From the NCBI RefSeq assembly GCF_005887115.1, contig NZ_PNCJ01000027.1:1-64000 (forward strand): DNA of 64,000 nt, given 5' to 3'. The notes below the pieces were generated by a model. That model was not told the DNA's origin. It worked only from the letters and a program-made list of their open reading frames with translations, and did not search any database. Below are positions 16,262 to 24,593 of this stretch, piece after piece (the first letter of the stretch is position 1; each line of letters begins with the position of its first letter). The position numbers and the translations under genes were made by a program. The stretch is from Pseudoalteromonas rubra (GTDB lineage: Bacteria > Pseudomonadota > Gammaproteobacteria > Enterobacterales > Alteromonadaceae).

Positions 16262-16783
16262 ATGGCCAGGCGCTTATTTTTTGGCATAAGATTGGATACA
16301 CACAGCCAGGCGCACATTAATGCCTGGCTGCGTACTGAAGTGCGTGCCCGCAAAGCACCGACTAAAATGGAGAACTGGCACCTGACACTGGCTTTTCTTG
16401 GTCAGGTAGAAGCATCACAGGAAACAGACATGGTGGCGTTTGCCCGCCAGCTTAAGGTGCCCACCTTTACGCTGAACTTTGCACGCACCGGTTATTGGTC
16501 AGGTAATGGGATTTTCTTTTTACGTCCGGAGCCTGAACCACCACAGTTGAGTGCACTTGCAGAGCCATTACGTGACATGGGGGCCGCACAGGGTTTGCAT
16601 TGTGATCGGTTACCTTTTGCCCCTCATATTACCCTGCTGAGAGGGCACAAAGGCGAACCTGAGGTACGCTCATCCATTACGCCGTTTACCCTTTCGGTGA
16701 CGCAGTTTCACCTCTACCACTCTTACCGATGTGACAGCCGTGGGCTCATTTATGAACCCGTGCAATCTTTTGACCTGGTCTGA
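16262..16783 (+). CDS. thpR: RNA 2',3'-cyclic phosphodiesterase (2H family, ThpR/LigT-type)
   Basis: Hydrolyses 2',3'-cyclic phosphate ends of RNA and can join tRNA halves in vitro. Both catalytic HxT/S motifs are present: HLTLAFLG near residue 42 and HITLLRGH near residue 122. The N terminus MARRLFFGIRLD and the 173-residue length are typical. AGGAG precedes the ATG. It converges on, and overlaps by 34 nt, the AraC regulator on the other strand. An ordinary housekeeping-type gene. Confidence 0.93.
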   Translation: MARRLFFGIRLDTHSQAHINAWLRTEVRARKAPTKMENWHLTLAFLGQVEASQETDMVAFARQLKVPTFTLNFARTGYWSGNGIFFLRPEPEPPQLSALAEPLRDMGAAQGLHCDRLPFAPHITLLRGHKGEPEVRSSITPFTLSVTQFHLYHSYRCDSRGLIYEPVQSFDLV

Positions 16784-17820
16784 ACACCACTCAGGTGTTG
16801 CTTGCGGTAATCACCGGGCGTCAGGGTGTAAGCGCGTTTAAAGGCGCGGTTAAACGGACCAATAGAGTTAAACCCGGCATCGAAAGCGATGCTTAGAATG
16901 GCCGTGCGTGCGTGTGCCAGGTCGCGCAATTGTTCGGCTGCATACGCCAGTCGATACTGATTGATAAATTGCGAGAAGTTTTTGAAACCGAGCTGCTGGT
17001 TGATCAGGGTGCGCAGCTGGTGAGTGGGTATATCAAGGCGCTTGGCCAGCAAGCCAATGGTAAGTTCGGGTTCACGATAGATGCCCTGCATAAGCAGGGT
17101 TTGTAAAGCCTCATAAGTGGTTAGCCAGTGGGCAGGTACGGGCAGTGTTTGTTGGGCGGCCTGACGACCGGGGTTGCCGTTGTGCTTTGCGGCAGGTCGG
17201 GACAATCCGGTGAGTAGTATCAACAGACAAAAAATAAACACCGCATTGGCCAGCAGATAGCCGGGATCTCGCCGAATGAGACTGGCACTGAGTTCAAACC
17301 CGACCAACACCAGGCAGTGTAGCAGGGCAAATGTGGCCAGGAGCAGTCGCAGGCGACGTCGGCTATGGACCAGGTCATCATTAAAGTTCGCCAGACAATA
17401 ATATAGGGTGGCGCACATTGCTAAGGCTGAAAATGCATGCATCAGTGTATGCCAGTACGTATTACTTCCGTAGACCAGAAAGACACAACTACTGATAAAA
17501 ACGGCACACCCCAGTAGCCAGCGTCCCCAACTCAGCGTCAGCCAGTGCGGTACACGCAGGGTGATCAGATACCAGGCACAGGCGCACAACACCAGTGGCA
17601 GCAGCTCTGTAGCTGCAAGAAACAGGTTGCGTAACGGGTTAAAGCGCCACTCAGGCAAAGGCTGGGTAAGCAGCAGAAAACACGCCAGGCTGGTGGCCAG
17701 GGCAACTGCCAGCAGGCGCTCAAAGCCAGTCAGGCGGGGCCAGTTAAACAGCACCAGCGCAATGAGTAAGCCGAGGGCACTAAAGCGAAACAACAGATCC
17801 GCGAGCGTCACTAGCGCCAT
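16750..17820 (-). CDS. Membrane-bound AraC-family transcriptional regulator
   Basis: Seven or so hydrophobic segments fill the first about 215 residues. The C terminus is an AraC double HTH (LTIGLLAKRLDIPTHQLRTL and ILSIAFDAGFNSIGPFNRAF, ending TPGDYRKQ). It is last in a minus-strand run with a lysozyme-fold gene (10-nt overlap), a membrane protein and an MltD-like gene. It may therefore control cell-wall remodelling, but this is inference from operon structure. Its layout mirrors the regulator at 11017. Confidence 0.87.
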   Translation of the reverse strand: MALVTLADLLFRFSALGLLIALVLFNWPRLTGFERLLAVALATSLACFLLLTQPLPEWRFNPLRNLFLAATELLPLVLCACAWYLITLRVPHWLTLSWGRWLLGCAVFISSCVFLVYGSNTYWHTLMHAFSALAMCATLYYCLANFNDDLVHSRRRLRLLLATFALLHCLVLVGFELSASLIRRDPGYLLANAVFIFCLLILLTGLSRPAAKHNGNPGRQAAQQTLPVPAHWLTTYEALQTLLMQGIYREPELTIGLLAKRLDIPTHQLRTLINQQLGFKNFSQFINQYRLAYAAEQLRDLAHARTAILSIAFDAGFNSIGPFNRAFKRAYTLTPGDYRKQHLSGVQTRSKDCTGS

Positions 17821-18464
17821 AATTTACGCCACAGCCGCCTGAGCAGCCGGGCTACCAGGCTGTCATTGTTAGACGCTTGCAGAAATAGCTGTCGGGTGGC
17901 CTGATTGCGAGCTTTGCTGACGTGTTTGCGGGCGCATTCGTTTGCCGCCTGTTGCCAGTCTTCACGTTTTAGGGCTGTCTTGAGCTTTGGCCAGCGACTA
18001 CTCAGATTGGTGATGCCCAGGTTATAAGCCAGATCCAGCAGTGCGAGCTGAACACTGGAGGGCAGCTTATTATACGGTCGGGTATAGCCATTTGCGGGGC
18101 AGATAAGGCGCGTAAGTTCCTGTTCAAAATTGCTGATCTGTTGCTGCAGCAACCGCATACTTTCGCTGTGGGGCAAGTGCAAGGTGCAGTGCTGTTCATA
18201 CCAGCGAGCCGTTTTTCCGGCGGGTAGTCGTTTTAATGTCGTGTATTCTTGCTGTTTTTGTGCCCGACTGGCGGGCTTGTTGGTGCGCTTGTCGCGCAGG
18301 CTCAGGCGGGTAAAGGCATCCTGACTGGCGACATGAAAGCCCACGCCTATGGTGGGGTTGCCCCGGGTATCCAGATATAAGTGATCGATTACGCCCTCAA
18401 AATGGCAAATATGCCGTACGGCGGGCGATGATGTGTGATGTTTTGATAAAAGGCGTTTCAGCAA
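17811..18464 (-). CDS. GH24-type lysozyme-fold protein
   Basis: The N-terminal part carries the T4-lysozyme/GH24 catalytic spacing Glu-8-Asp-5-Thr: Glu23, Asp32 and Thr38 within HFEGVIDHLYLDTRGNPTIG. GVGF and the downstream AYNLG segment also match. It would cut the glycan strands of peptidoglycan. No signal peptide or membrane helix is visible, so export by a holin, a secretion system or lysis would be needed. It overlaps the AraC regulator and lies 5 bp after a membrane-protein gene. No phage structural genes are nearby, so an isolated prophage gene is less likely than a remodelling enzyme or effector. Confidence 0.8.
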   Translation of the reverse strand: MLKRLLSKHHTSSPAVRHICHFEGVIDHLYLDTRGNPTIGVGFHVASQDAFTRLSLRDKRTNKPASRAQKQQEYTTLKRLPAGKTARWYEQHCTLHLPHSESMRLLQQQISNFEQELTRLICPANGYTRPYNKLPSSVQLALLDLAYNLGITNLSSRWPKLKTALKREDWQQAANECARKHVSKARNQATRQLFLQASNNDSLVARLLRRLWRKLWR

Positions 18465-18469
18465 ACTCG

Positions 18470-19261
18470 CTAATGCTCCTCTGTGGTCGTGTTATCTTGT
18501 TGCGCCAGGGTCAGTTTGCCCTGGGTGCAATCTTCGACGGGTGACACATGTGACTCGACGGAAGAAATATAACATTGTTTGAGCAGCGAACAATAACAGG
18601 TAAAGACCTCTACCTGCTCCGATATATCATCAATTTTGTCCCATAAGCGATTGTTAAAATTGCTTTTTTGCATAGTGAAAAGGGGGAGCGTGGCGCCGTC
18701 GGCAAGCAATGAGTGTTCGGCCCGGCTGGTAATATACCAGCCAAACTTGGCCAGCACATTGACTTCGTTGTCGTCCTGCTGCGCAGTATCAAGGGCTTCG
18801 CGGTACGCGCTGATGTTACAACAGGCATCGAACAGGGCTGTGAGCGAGTCATAGGCCCGGCCGCGGTAGTGGTATTGCACCCATTCAATCAGGGCGGGGC
18901 CGGTGCCCGAGTTCAGAATGCCAATGGTGATCCTGGGCCTTTCTGCCTCAAGGTCAAAGTTACTGTAGCTAAATTGCAGCCAGGGCCAGGTTTCGGCCTC
19001 AAGCTGGCGCTCTGCCGCGGCCACTTGCTCCTGTGCGGCCTTGGCCTGCATATAGGTGGCATAGAAAGACGCGGCCGAGATCAGCATGGCGCACAGTGCC
19101 AGCACAGTATTCATTTTGGAGCGCGACAGCTTCAGCTGTATAGGCCGGAACAGTCGCTTTGGTTTGACGTGAGGGGCAGGCTCGGGCCTGTCAACTTCAT
19201 GTCCGGGCGGGTGCTCGTCACTGTCATCGATGTCGGGTAATGTGGTGTCCTGTTGTGTCAT
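18470..19261 (-). CDS. Hypothetical single-pass membrane protein
   Basis: No family recognised. A proline- and charge-rich cytoplasmic N terminus (about 48 residues) is followed by one membrane helix (MNTVLALCAMLISAASFYAT, about 51-70) with a short helix rich in Ala/Gln/Glu. A C-terminal domain of about 165 residues has several Cys (DACCNI, FTCYCSLLKQC). It is placed between an MltD-like transglycosylase (24 bp upstream) and a GH24 lysozyme-fold gene (5 bp downstream). It might tether or inhibit those enzymes. Confidence 0.7.
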   Translation of the reverse strand: MTQQDTTLPDIDDSDEHPPGHEVDRPEPAPHVKPKRLFRPIQLKLSRSKMNTVLALCAMLISAASFYATYMQAKAAQEQVAAAERQLEAETWPWLQFSYSNFDLEAERPRITIGILNSGTGPALIEWVQYHYRGRAYDSLTALFDACCNISAYREALDTAQQDDNEVNVLAKFGWYITSRAEHSLLADGATLPLFTMQKSNFNNRLWDKIDDISEQVEVFTCYCSLLKQCYISSVESHVSPVEDCTQGKLTLAQQDNTTTEEH

Positions 19262-19285
19262 ACGGCAAGTCCTGTTGGTGTTGTT

Positions 19286-20554
19286 TTATGGGGCCGTGAG
19301 ATGAATAGCAAGGGTTTCTCCCTGCCTCAGCCGGTTGGTGTCGCGTCGGTTCCAGCGTTTCAGGTCCTTGACCGAGACACCAAACTGCCTGGCGATCCGC
19401 CACAAACTGTCGCCGCGCTTAACCACGTAATCCAGTGTTTCTGATCGCGATGGCAACAGCAAAGTCTGGCCGATGCGGATCATATCGTTGCTGAGCTGAT
19501 TAAACTGGCGCAGTTCAGCAACCGACAAACCATGCTGTTTCGCTATCCTGCTCAGGCTGTCGCCACGGCGCACCACCATCTTTTGCCAGCGAGTATCTGG
19601 TAATGCCTGAAAATCAGCGGCTGCCAGCTGCCACTCCTGCGTGCGGGTTGTTGGCACCAGCACGTGGCCCGGCCCGTTAAGCAGCACCGGAAAGCGGCGA
19701 AAGCCCGGATTGAACACTGCCAGCTCTGCCCAGTTGTGTTGGTCTGGCAGGATCACCGCCTTACCCAGTGCCAGCTGAGTAAAAGCTGGCTGATTGTCTA
19801 TGGCCGGAAAATGCATGCGCTGCTGTTTCAGCAGGGTGGCGGCGGCTAGCAGCTTAGGTACATAATGTCGGGTTTGTTTCGGCAATTTGAGCGAAAAAAA
19901 GTCAGTCGGCTTACCCGCTTTGTGATTTCTGGCGATGGCAGTGGCAACCCGGCCTTCACCAGTATTATAAGCGGCAATGGCATGGTACCAGTCACCGTCA
20001 AAACGCTTGTGTAAATAAACCAAAAAATCCAGAGCTGCCTGAGTGGACTGGATCAGATCCTGTCGCCCGTCGAACCAGGGGTTGATTGTGACACCATAAT
20101 GCTTTGCGATTAACGGGGTTAACTGCCACAGCCCAGAAGCATGCTTTGCTGAGTAGGCCTGAGCGTTAAAATCGCTTTCTATCAGCGGCATCAATGCCAG
20201 CTCAATGGGCAGACCTCGGCGCTCCACCTCCGTCACCAGATAATACAAGTAGGGTTGGGCCCGCTCGCTGATGGTGTGCATATAATTCGGGTGTTGCAGA
20301 TACCAGTTAACCCGCTTCAGCACTCTTGGGTGAGTGGATGTGGCAAAGCTCAGCTGCATGCGAATACGTTGCCAGACGTCATCGCTGGTGTGCGGGGTTG
20401 GCAGTGCGGGTAAAGGTCTGTCCGGTACGACTGTTGCAGCCGATATACTATGACTGGTCGTCAGGTGGTCATCAAAGCGGGTATCTGAGCGGGTAGACTG
20501 ACACCCGCTGAGTAACATCAGGGTCATCAGCAGGACAAGGATTTTGGCTGGCAT
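19286..20554 (-). CDS. MltD-like membrane-bound lytic murein transglycosylase with two LysM domains
   Basis: Lipoprotein (signal ending LLSGC) with an SLT catalytic domain: the catalytic Glu is in LPIELALMPLIESDFN, followed by SGLWQLTPLIAKHYG and AAYNTGEGRV. Two LysM repeats bind peptidoglycan at about 325-368 and 374-418 (RRGDSLSRIAKQHGLS and KRGDSLWRIARQFGVS). It cleaves glycan strands to anhydro-muropeptides at the outer membrane. At 422 residues it is near MltD size. It heads a probable operon with three genes below it. A decayed partial copy of this gene lies at 28250-28455 across the dipeptide island. Confidence 0.9.
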   Translation of the reverse strand: MPAKILVLLMTLMLLSGCQSTRSDTRFDDHLTTSHSISAATVVPDRPLPALPTPHTSDDVWQRIRMQLSFATSTHPRVLKRVNWYLQHPNYMHTISERAQPYLYYLVTEVERRGLPIELALMPLIESDFNAQAYSAKHASGLWQLTPLIAKHYGVTINPWFDGRQDLIQSTQAALDFLVYLHKRFDGDWYHAIAAYNTGEGRVATAIARNHKAGKPTDFFSLKLPKQTRHYVPKLLAAATLLKQQRMHFPAIDNQPAFTQLALGKAVILPDQHNWAELAVFNPGFRRFPVLLNGPGHVLVPTTRTQEWQLAAADFQALPDTRWQKMVVRRGDSLSRIAKQHGLSVAELRQFNQLSNDMIRIGQTLLLPSRSETLDYVVKRGDSLWRIARQFGVSVKDLKRWNRRDTNRLRQGETLAIHLTAP

Positions 20555-20569
20555 GTGGTTATTTGACGT

Positions 20570-21054
20570 TATTATTGTTTGTTCTGATTGTATATAAGTT
20601 GGGGATTTTTGCCACTCTTGTTAGAGGGAGCTGTTCGTTCTGACTGAACTCTACGAAAATTGAGCTACACGCAAGTCAGAGGGTCAATACCGCCAGGTCT
20701 GAATTGTTTGCACTGTCAGGGGGGAATAGTGTTACGTTCCGAACTAAAAAATGAACTGGTTCAGAATCGTATGGGGGCAGTGGTCCTCAGTTACGCTGAT
20801 TCAAACCAGTATCTCGCTGGTGGGCTGGGCAATTATTATTGGCTTATCGACCGCCAGGGAAAAACCTTACTTATCACTCCCTGCGCGCAGCCGAGCTGGT
20901 GCTAAGCGAATTGGGTGCCACCCAGGCTACTTTTGATATGGCAATAGCCCACGACGAAATGATCGGCAATGTCAGTGACGGCCATTGCCGATTCGTGATG
21001 TCGCAGGATAAGCGTCTCTTTAAGTGCGTGCCTTGCCGAGATCACTGTGGATAA
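20570..21054. repeat. Left copy of a duplicated segment flanking the dipeptide island
   Basis: The mltD upstream region and the DUF6482-like gene here match 28450-28910. Shared blocks include TTTTGCCACTCTTGT, AAATTGAGCTA and TTACGTTCCGAACTAAAAAATGA, then most of the following reading frame. In this copy mltD is intact and the small gene is broken. Confidence 0.75.
20729..21054 (+). pseudogene. Frameshifted copy of the DUF6482-like gene
   Basis: Closely matches the intact gene at 28591-28896. It starts with GTG in place of ATG, lacks three codons (Asp-Pro-Leu) in the GGLDPLGNY segment and has lost one base in the KTLTYNS region. The frame therefore ends prematurely at about 20905, while the homologous C-terminal part (AELVLSELGATQATFD) continues in another frame to 21054. 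Confidence 0.8.
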
Positions 21055-21093
21055 ATGAGCCACGCAACATTTTAAACGTATTATCTACAGACC

Positions 21094-23307
21094 TTAGAAT
21101 TCGTCAAACGCGTAGCTAAACTTAACAAATAAGTTCTTATTCAGCTGTACATCCTTGTCCAGATTTGGGTTGTAACTATGCAATTCTGAATAGCCCACAT
21201 AGAACACAGTGTCTATGCTGGTTTTATAGGCGTAAACGATTTGTAGTCCCGAATTGGATTCCTTTTCTTGGAAATGGTCTTTGTCTAAGTACAATGCGAG
21301 ATCTCTGATATTCCTATAGTTTTGCCAGGTAAGTCTCAGGTAGCTTTCTCGATTAAACTGGTAGTTCAGTCTGATATCGTACACCTTTGCATCGAGAGTA
21401 TTCGATCCCTCATAGACAAGGTTTTCGTTGATATAGGTTGAGGTAATTTCTATATTCTTACTCGGATACCAACTCAGTTTTAAGCTTTTTAGGTCATAGT
21501 CTGACAGGTAGCCATTGACGTAATCGATGGCTTGGCCCTGTATGTATTCAAACGACGTGAAGATGTTGGAAAGTGGCGCAATATCAACGTTTATCGATTG
21601 CTTTTCAAAGTGCAGCACTTCACCATCAAAGTTTTCACTTTGATCCTGGTAAAGCGCGGTGACTTCTAGGTTGTTACTGCCGCTTAGCTCGGCTGAGTAG
21701 TTGATGTTCTTCTCAAGAAAGTCACCTTGTGTTGTGTGTGTAACATAACCATCAATACCGGCTTTAAAGCTGGATATATGCTGATTTTCTAATACCCAGT
21801 TTCTGAATAGACCGCTGTTTACTTCTTTGTAGTCCACCATAGGTACAAAGCCTAAATCAGCCCTGAAGTCGGCAGAGAAATAGCTGTAGTCAATGAAGGA
21901 TTCCCAATCTTCGGTGTAGTAATCAAGGATTACTTTGTACGCTTTGCCTTGTTCTTTTCTGTCTTTATTAAATTCGGACTGAACGCTGAATGGATTTTTG
22001 GTCTCGGAATGGAGGTACTGTGACTTTAAAAGTAACGAGTCTGAAATATACCAGTTGGTATCGACCCCTGTTACTACATTACTGTAATCGCCTCCACTGC
22101 GGCTTGTTAAGATTGTGCCTACCGACAGATTGTTATTCAGATCTGTTCTGTAACGAGCCACAGCTGCAGTGCTCTTGATGTTTTCCTGGTTCTCGTCAAC
22201 GAGCCGGACCTCTTCATCACCCGTATTACCGGGGATCAGTAGATTTGTTTCACTGTCTTCACCAACAAAAGCACCATAGGTATGCGATTTGTGCTGGCCT
22301 GTGAATTTCAGACCGTAGTCCGGTGCAACAATACTTCTGGTGTTTACGGCATCTATGCTGGTTAGAAAGTACTCGTTGTTTTCCAGAAAGAATGTACGTT
22401 TTTCTGGTCGGTTTAACGCAAATTTTGCATTGGCTTCCAAAAGTGCATCGTCATATTCTACCTGAGAGTAATCGGGATTTATGGTTGTATTTAATGTATG
22501 GCTAGAGTTGATCCGCCACTTTAAGTCAAGAGAAGGCTCGTAATCATCCGTTTCATCGATGATGTTATCCCCGGCGTCCCGTAGAGTGCTTTTTTTTGCA
22601 ACCAGGCTGGGAATAATCTTAAGGTATCCGTCGCTTTCTTTTTTTACAGTGACGCGATAAGAGCTGTACTGACAGATGTCACATGATATTTCACGTTTAA
22701 CTGGCGAGTTTGAAAACGTTTTTATAATGCTGTCGTAGTAAATCCGTTCAAAGTTTATGTTCCAGACCTGCTCTTCATTTTCAGGCATAGATAAGCTATT
22801 GTAAGGAATGAATATTTCTGTGGTGTAACCATTATCAAGCACTTGCCCTGAAGATAGCCATTCAGCATCCCAGTCCTTTTTGGTTTCACCGGTGATCTCA
22901 CTGAACGACGAGTCTTCCTGAACACCAAGAGGGTTCACAAAAAACTTGTATGCGATCTTGCCTGTTTCAAACGCGTCAATGGAAATACCTACTTTTTCAT
23001 CATTGTCCAGCAGGTCTCGTTCTTTAAGAAAAACTTTTATTTTGTCGGTGTTTTGATACTCACTTTCAAAGGATACATAAATGCCACTATTACTACTTAT
23101 GATCTTTGCAGTTGTTTTAACATCTGGTTGAGCGTTGATTCGCGGGGAAACTTCATAGTTCAAGTCAATCTTAAGTGCATCCTTCCATGCTGCTTCAGAG
23201 AGAGCACCATCGATATTTATTTTTATGTCTTGATATGGCACCTCGCTTAAACTTTCATTTGCAAAAGATGCTCCGGAGAAAAATAAAGCTAGTAATGTAT
23301 TTTTCAT
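21094..23307 (-). CDS. DUF5916 outer-membrane protein with CBM9-like N-terminal domain
   Basis: A signal peptide (MKNTLLALFFSGASFA) is followed by a CBM9/DOMON-like beta-sandwich (about 20-225) beginning INIDGALSEAAWKDA. A long part of alternating amphipathic strands follows, as in DUF5916 proteins, and probably forms an outer-membrane barrel. ATG 23307 gives a proper signal peptide and sits 14 nt after the MFS stop; the longer frame to 23358 would overlap that gene. About 737 residues. The family's function is unknown. Here it is the last gene of the dipeptide island, so an envelope export, uptake or protection role is possible. Confidence 0.8.
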   Translation of the reverse strand: MKNTLLALFFSGASFANESLSEVPYQDIKINIDGALSEAAWKDALKIDLNYEVSPRINAQPDVKTTAKIISSNSGIYVSFESEYQNTDKIKVFLKERDLLDNDEKVGISIDAFETGKIAYKFFVNPLGVQEDSSFSEITGETKKDWDAEWLSSGQVLDNGYTTEIFIPYNSLSMPENEEQVWNINFERIYYDSIIKTFSNSPVKREISCDICQYSSYRVTVKKESDGYLKIIPSLVAKKSTLRDAGDNIIDETDDYEPSLDLKWRINSSHTLNTTINPDYSQVEYDDALLEANAKFALNRPEKRTFFLENNEYFLTSIDAVNTRSIVAPDYGLKFTGQHKSHTYGAFVGEDSETNLLIPGNTGDEEVRLVDENQENIKSTAAVARYRTDLNNNLSVGTILTSRSGGDYSNVVTGVDTNWYISDSLLLKSQYLHSETKNPFSVQSEFNKDRKEQGKAYKVILDYYTEDWESFIDYSYFSADFRADLGFVPMVDYKEVNSGLFRNWVLENQHISSFKAGIDGYVTHTTQGDFLEKNINYSAELSGSNNLEVTALYQDQSENFDGEVLHFEKQSINVDIAPLSNIFTSFEYIQGQAIDYVNGYLSDYDLKSLKLSWYPSKNIEITSTYINENLVYEGSNTLDAKVYDIRLNYQFNRESYLRLTWQNYRNIRDLALYLDKDHFQEKESNSGLQIVYAYKTSIDTVFYVGYSELHSYNPNLDKDVQLNKNLFVKFSYAFDEF

Positions 23308-23321
23308 AATTTCATTCACTT

Positions 23322-24482
23322 CTAAACTGGTTTTTGTTCTTGTTGATGCTTTCTCCACATCATCATGCTAAGAGAAATAACTAACATGGATATCGTGGCA
23401 ATAAATAGTTGGTTACTCGAAAATATATTTGAGCACCAACTTCCTATCATCAATGCAGCGATAGGCAGGCTTTCATTGATTGCAAAGACTCGCCCCCGGG
23501 AGGAATGAGGCACATCTTGCTCTATAAAAACCTCAGATACACCAATAAAAATCATCTGACCAATGAAAAACACAGTGCAGAAGAAAAAGCTAAGAAACCA
23601 GTTCGACTGGGAAAAGAATATAAAAACAGAAACTATCAGTGCAGTCATAAATGAATAACTAAGTGCAGGCTTTTTGCTGGCTGTGTTAATCAGTACAGCG
23701 CCCATTGAGTTGCCTAAACAAATTAATGCTGAGAAAATATATGGGCCATATTCTGAGAATCCAATTTCTATACTTTTACTAGGGAATTTTTCATAAAAAA
23801 CGCCTGTGTAGAAATCAATAAATATCATTAGAATTAAAAGCACTGACAACCTGCTTCCCGGCCTAAAATACTTTAAGCCAGTAGCGATGCTTTTTATATC
23901 AAACTTGACATAGCTTGGCTCTATCAGCTCAATTTTCATTGGTGCTAGAACAATAAATGATATAAAAAATGTAGCTGCGTTTAGTAGAAATATAACTTCT
24001 GTTTCGTAATTGGCTTCACACCAAATTGAGATTGCTATAGATAGCAATCCTCCGGCTGAATAGAAAAAGTTAAATATAGAATTAAAAGAGGGGAAGTCAT
24101 CTGAAACCTCTGTCATTAGCTTCAATCTTGCAGGATCAAATATGCTTCCAAGCATTGAGTTTATTCCAGCTATAGCTAGCCATAGGTATATGGGGTAGTC
24201 AGATGGGTATAAGAATAATACTATAAATATTAAGCCTCTCAGTAGTTCAGAAGACAGTATTATTTTTTTTAAATCATATTTGTCCGCTATGATCCCAAAT
24301 ATAGGCTGAAAGAACCTTGGCAGAAAGTAAATTATTAGTAGCAAGGATACGAATTGCTCACCTCTTTCATAAGCTATAATAAGAAGTGCGGGGAGAGCCA
24401 TAAAGTCCCCGATGGTAGAAATAGATTGGCTAGTAAGTATTTTCCTTTCGTTACTAGATAGATCTTTTATATGATGGTACAT
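23322..24482 (-). CDS. MFS transporter, candidate dipeptide exporter
   Basis: About twelve hydrophobic helices in 386 residues with a major-facilitator layout: PALLIIAYERGEQFVS, then IFGIIADKYDLKK as the helix 2-3 loop, and SSRGRVFAINESLP in the second half. The gene is strongly AT-rich compared with flanking chromosome. It follows a BacD-like ligase gene, as the MFS gene bacE accompanies bacD in the bacilysin cluster. Export of, and self-protection from, the ligase product is the natural inference, but the substrate is not visible in sequence. Confidence 0.85.
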   Translation of the reverse strand: MYHHIKDLSSNERKILTSQSISTIGDFMALPALLIIAYERGEQFVSLLLIIYFLPRFFQPIFGIIADKYDLKKIILSSELLRGLIFIVLFLYPSDYPIYLWLAIAGINSMLGSIFDPARLKLMTEVSDDFPSFNSIFNFFYSAGGLLSIAISIWCEANYETEVIFLLNAATFFISFIVLAPMKIELIEPSYVKFDIKSIATGLKYFRPGSRLSVLLILMIFIDFYTGVFYEKFPSKSIEIGFSEYGPYIFSALICLGNSMGAVLINTASKKPALSYSFMTALIVSVFIFFSQSNWFLSFFFCTVFFIGQMIFIGVSEVFIEQDVPHSSRGRVFAINESLPIAALMIGSWCSNIFSSNQLFIATISMLVISLSMMMWRKHQQEQKPV

Positions 24483-24534
24483 CCACTTATTCCATGTTTA
24501 TCTAGGTGGTTTTTATGAGTTGTTCGAGAGTGAT

Positions 24535-24575
24535 ATGTACTACTTTACAAGAGGATATCAGGCAAAGTAGTACAT
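24535..24575 (-). terminator. Perfect 12-bp hairpin between ligase and MFS genes (attenuator or processing site)
   Basis: ATGTACTACTTT (24535-24546) pairs with AAAGTAGTACAT (24564-24575) around a 17-nt loop in the 111-nt gap between the two genes. No U-run follows on the minus strand, so it is more likely a partial terminator, an RNA-stabilising stem or a protein-binding palindrome than a full terminator. Confidence 0.4.
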
Positions 24576-24593
24576 AAAATTGGTATGTGGAGT

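Noticed and set aside
17811..18464. Lysozyme-fold gene as evidence of a prophage
   Set aside because: No holin, spanin, portal, capsid or integrase genes lie nearby; it is embedded in a host-type operon.
20660..20905. Open frame of 81 codons read as an intact gene
   Set aside because: Comparison with 28591-28896 shows a lost codon triplet and a one-base deletion; it is the left half of a frameshifted copy.
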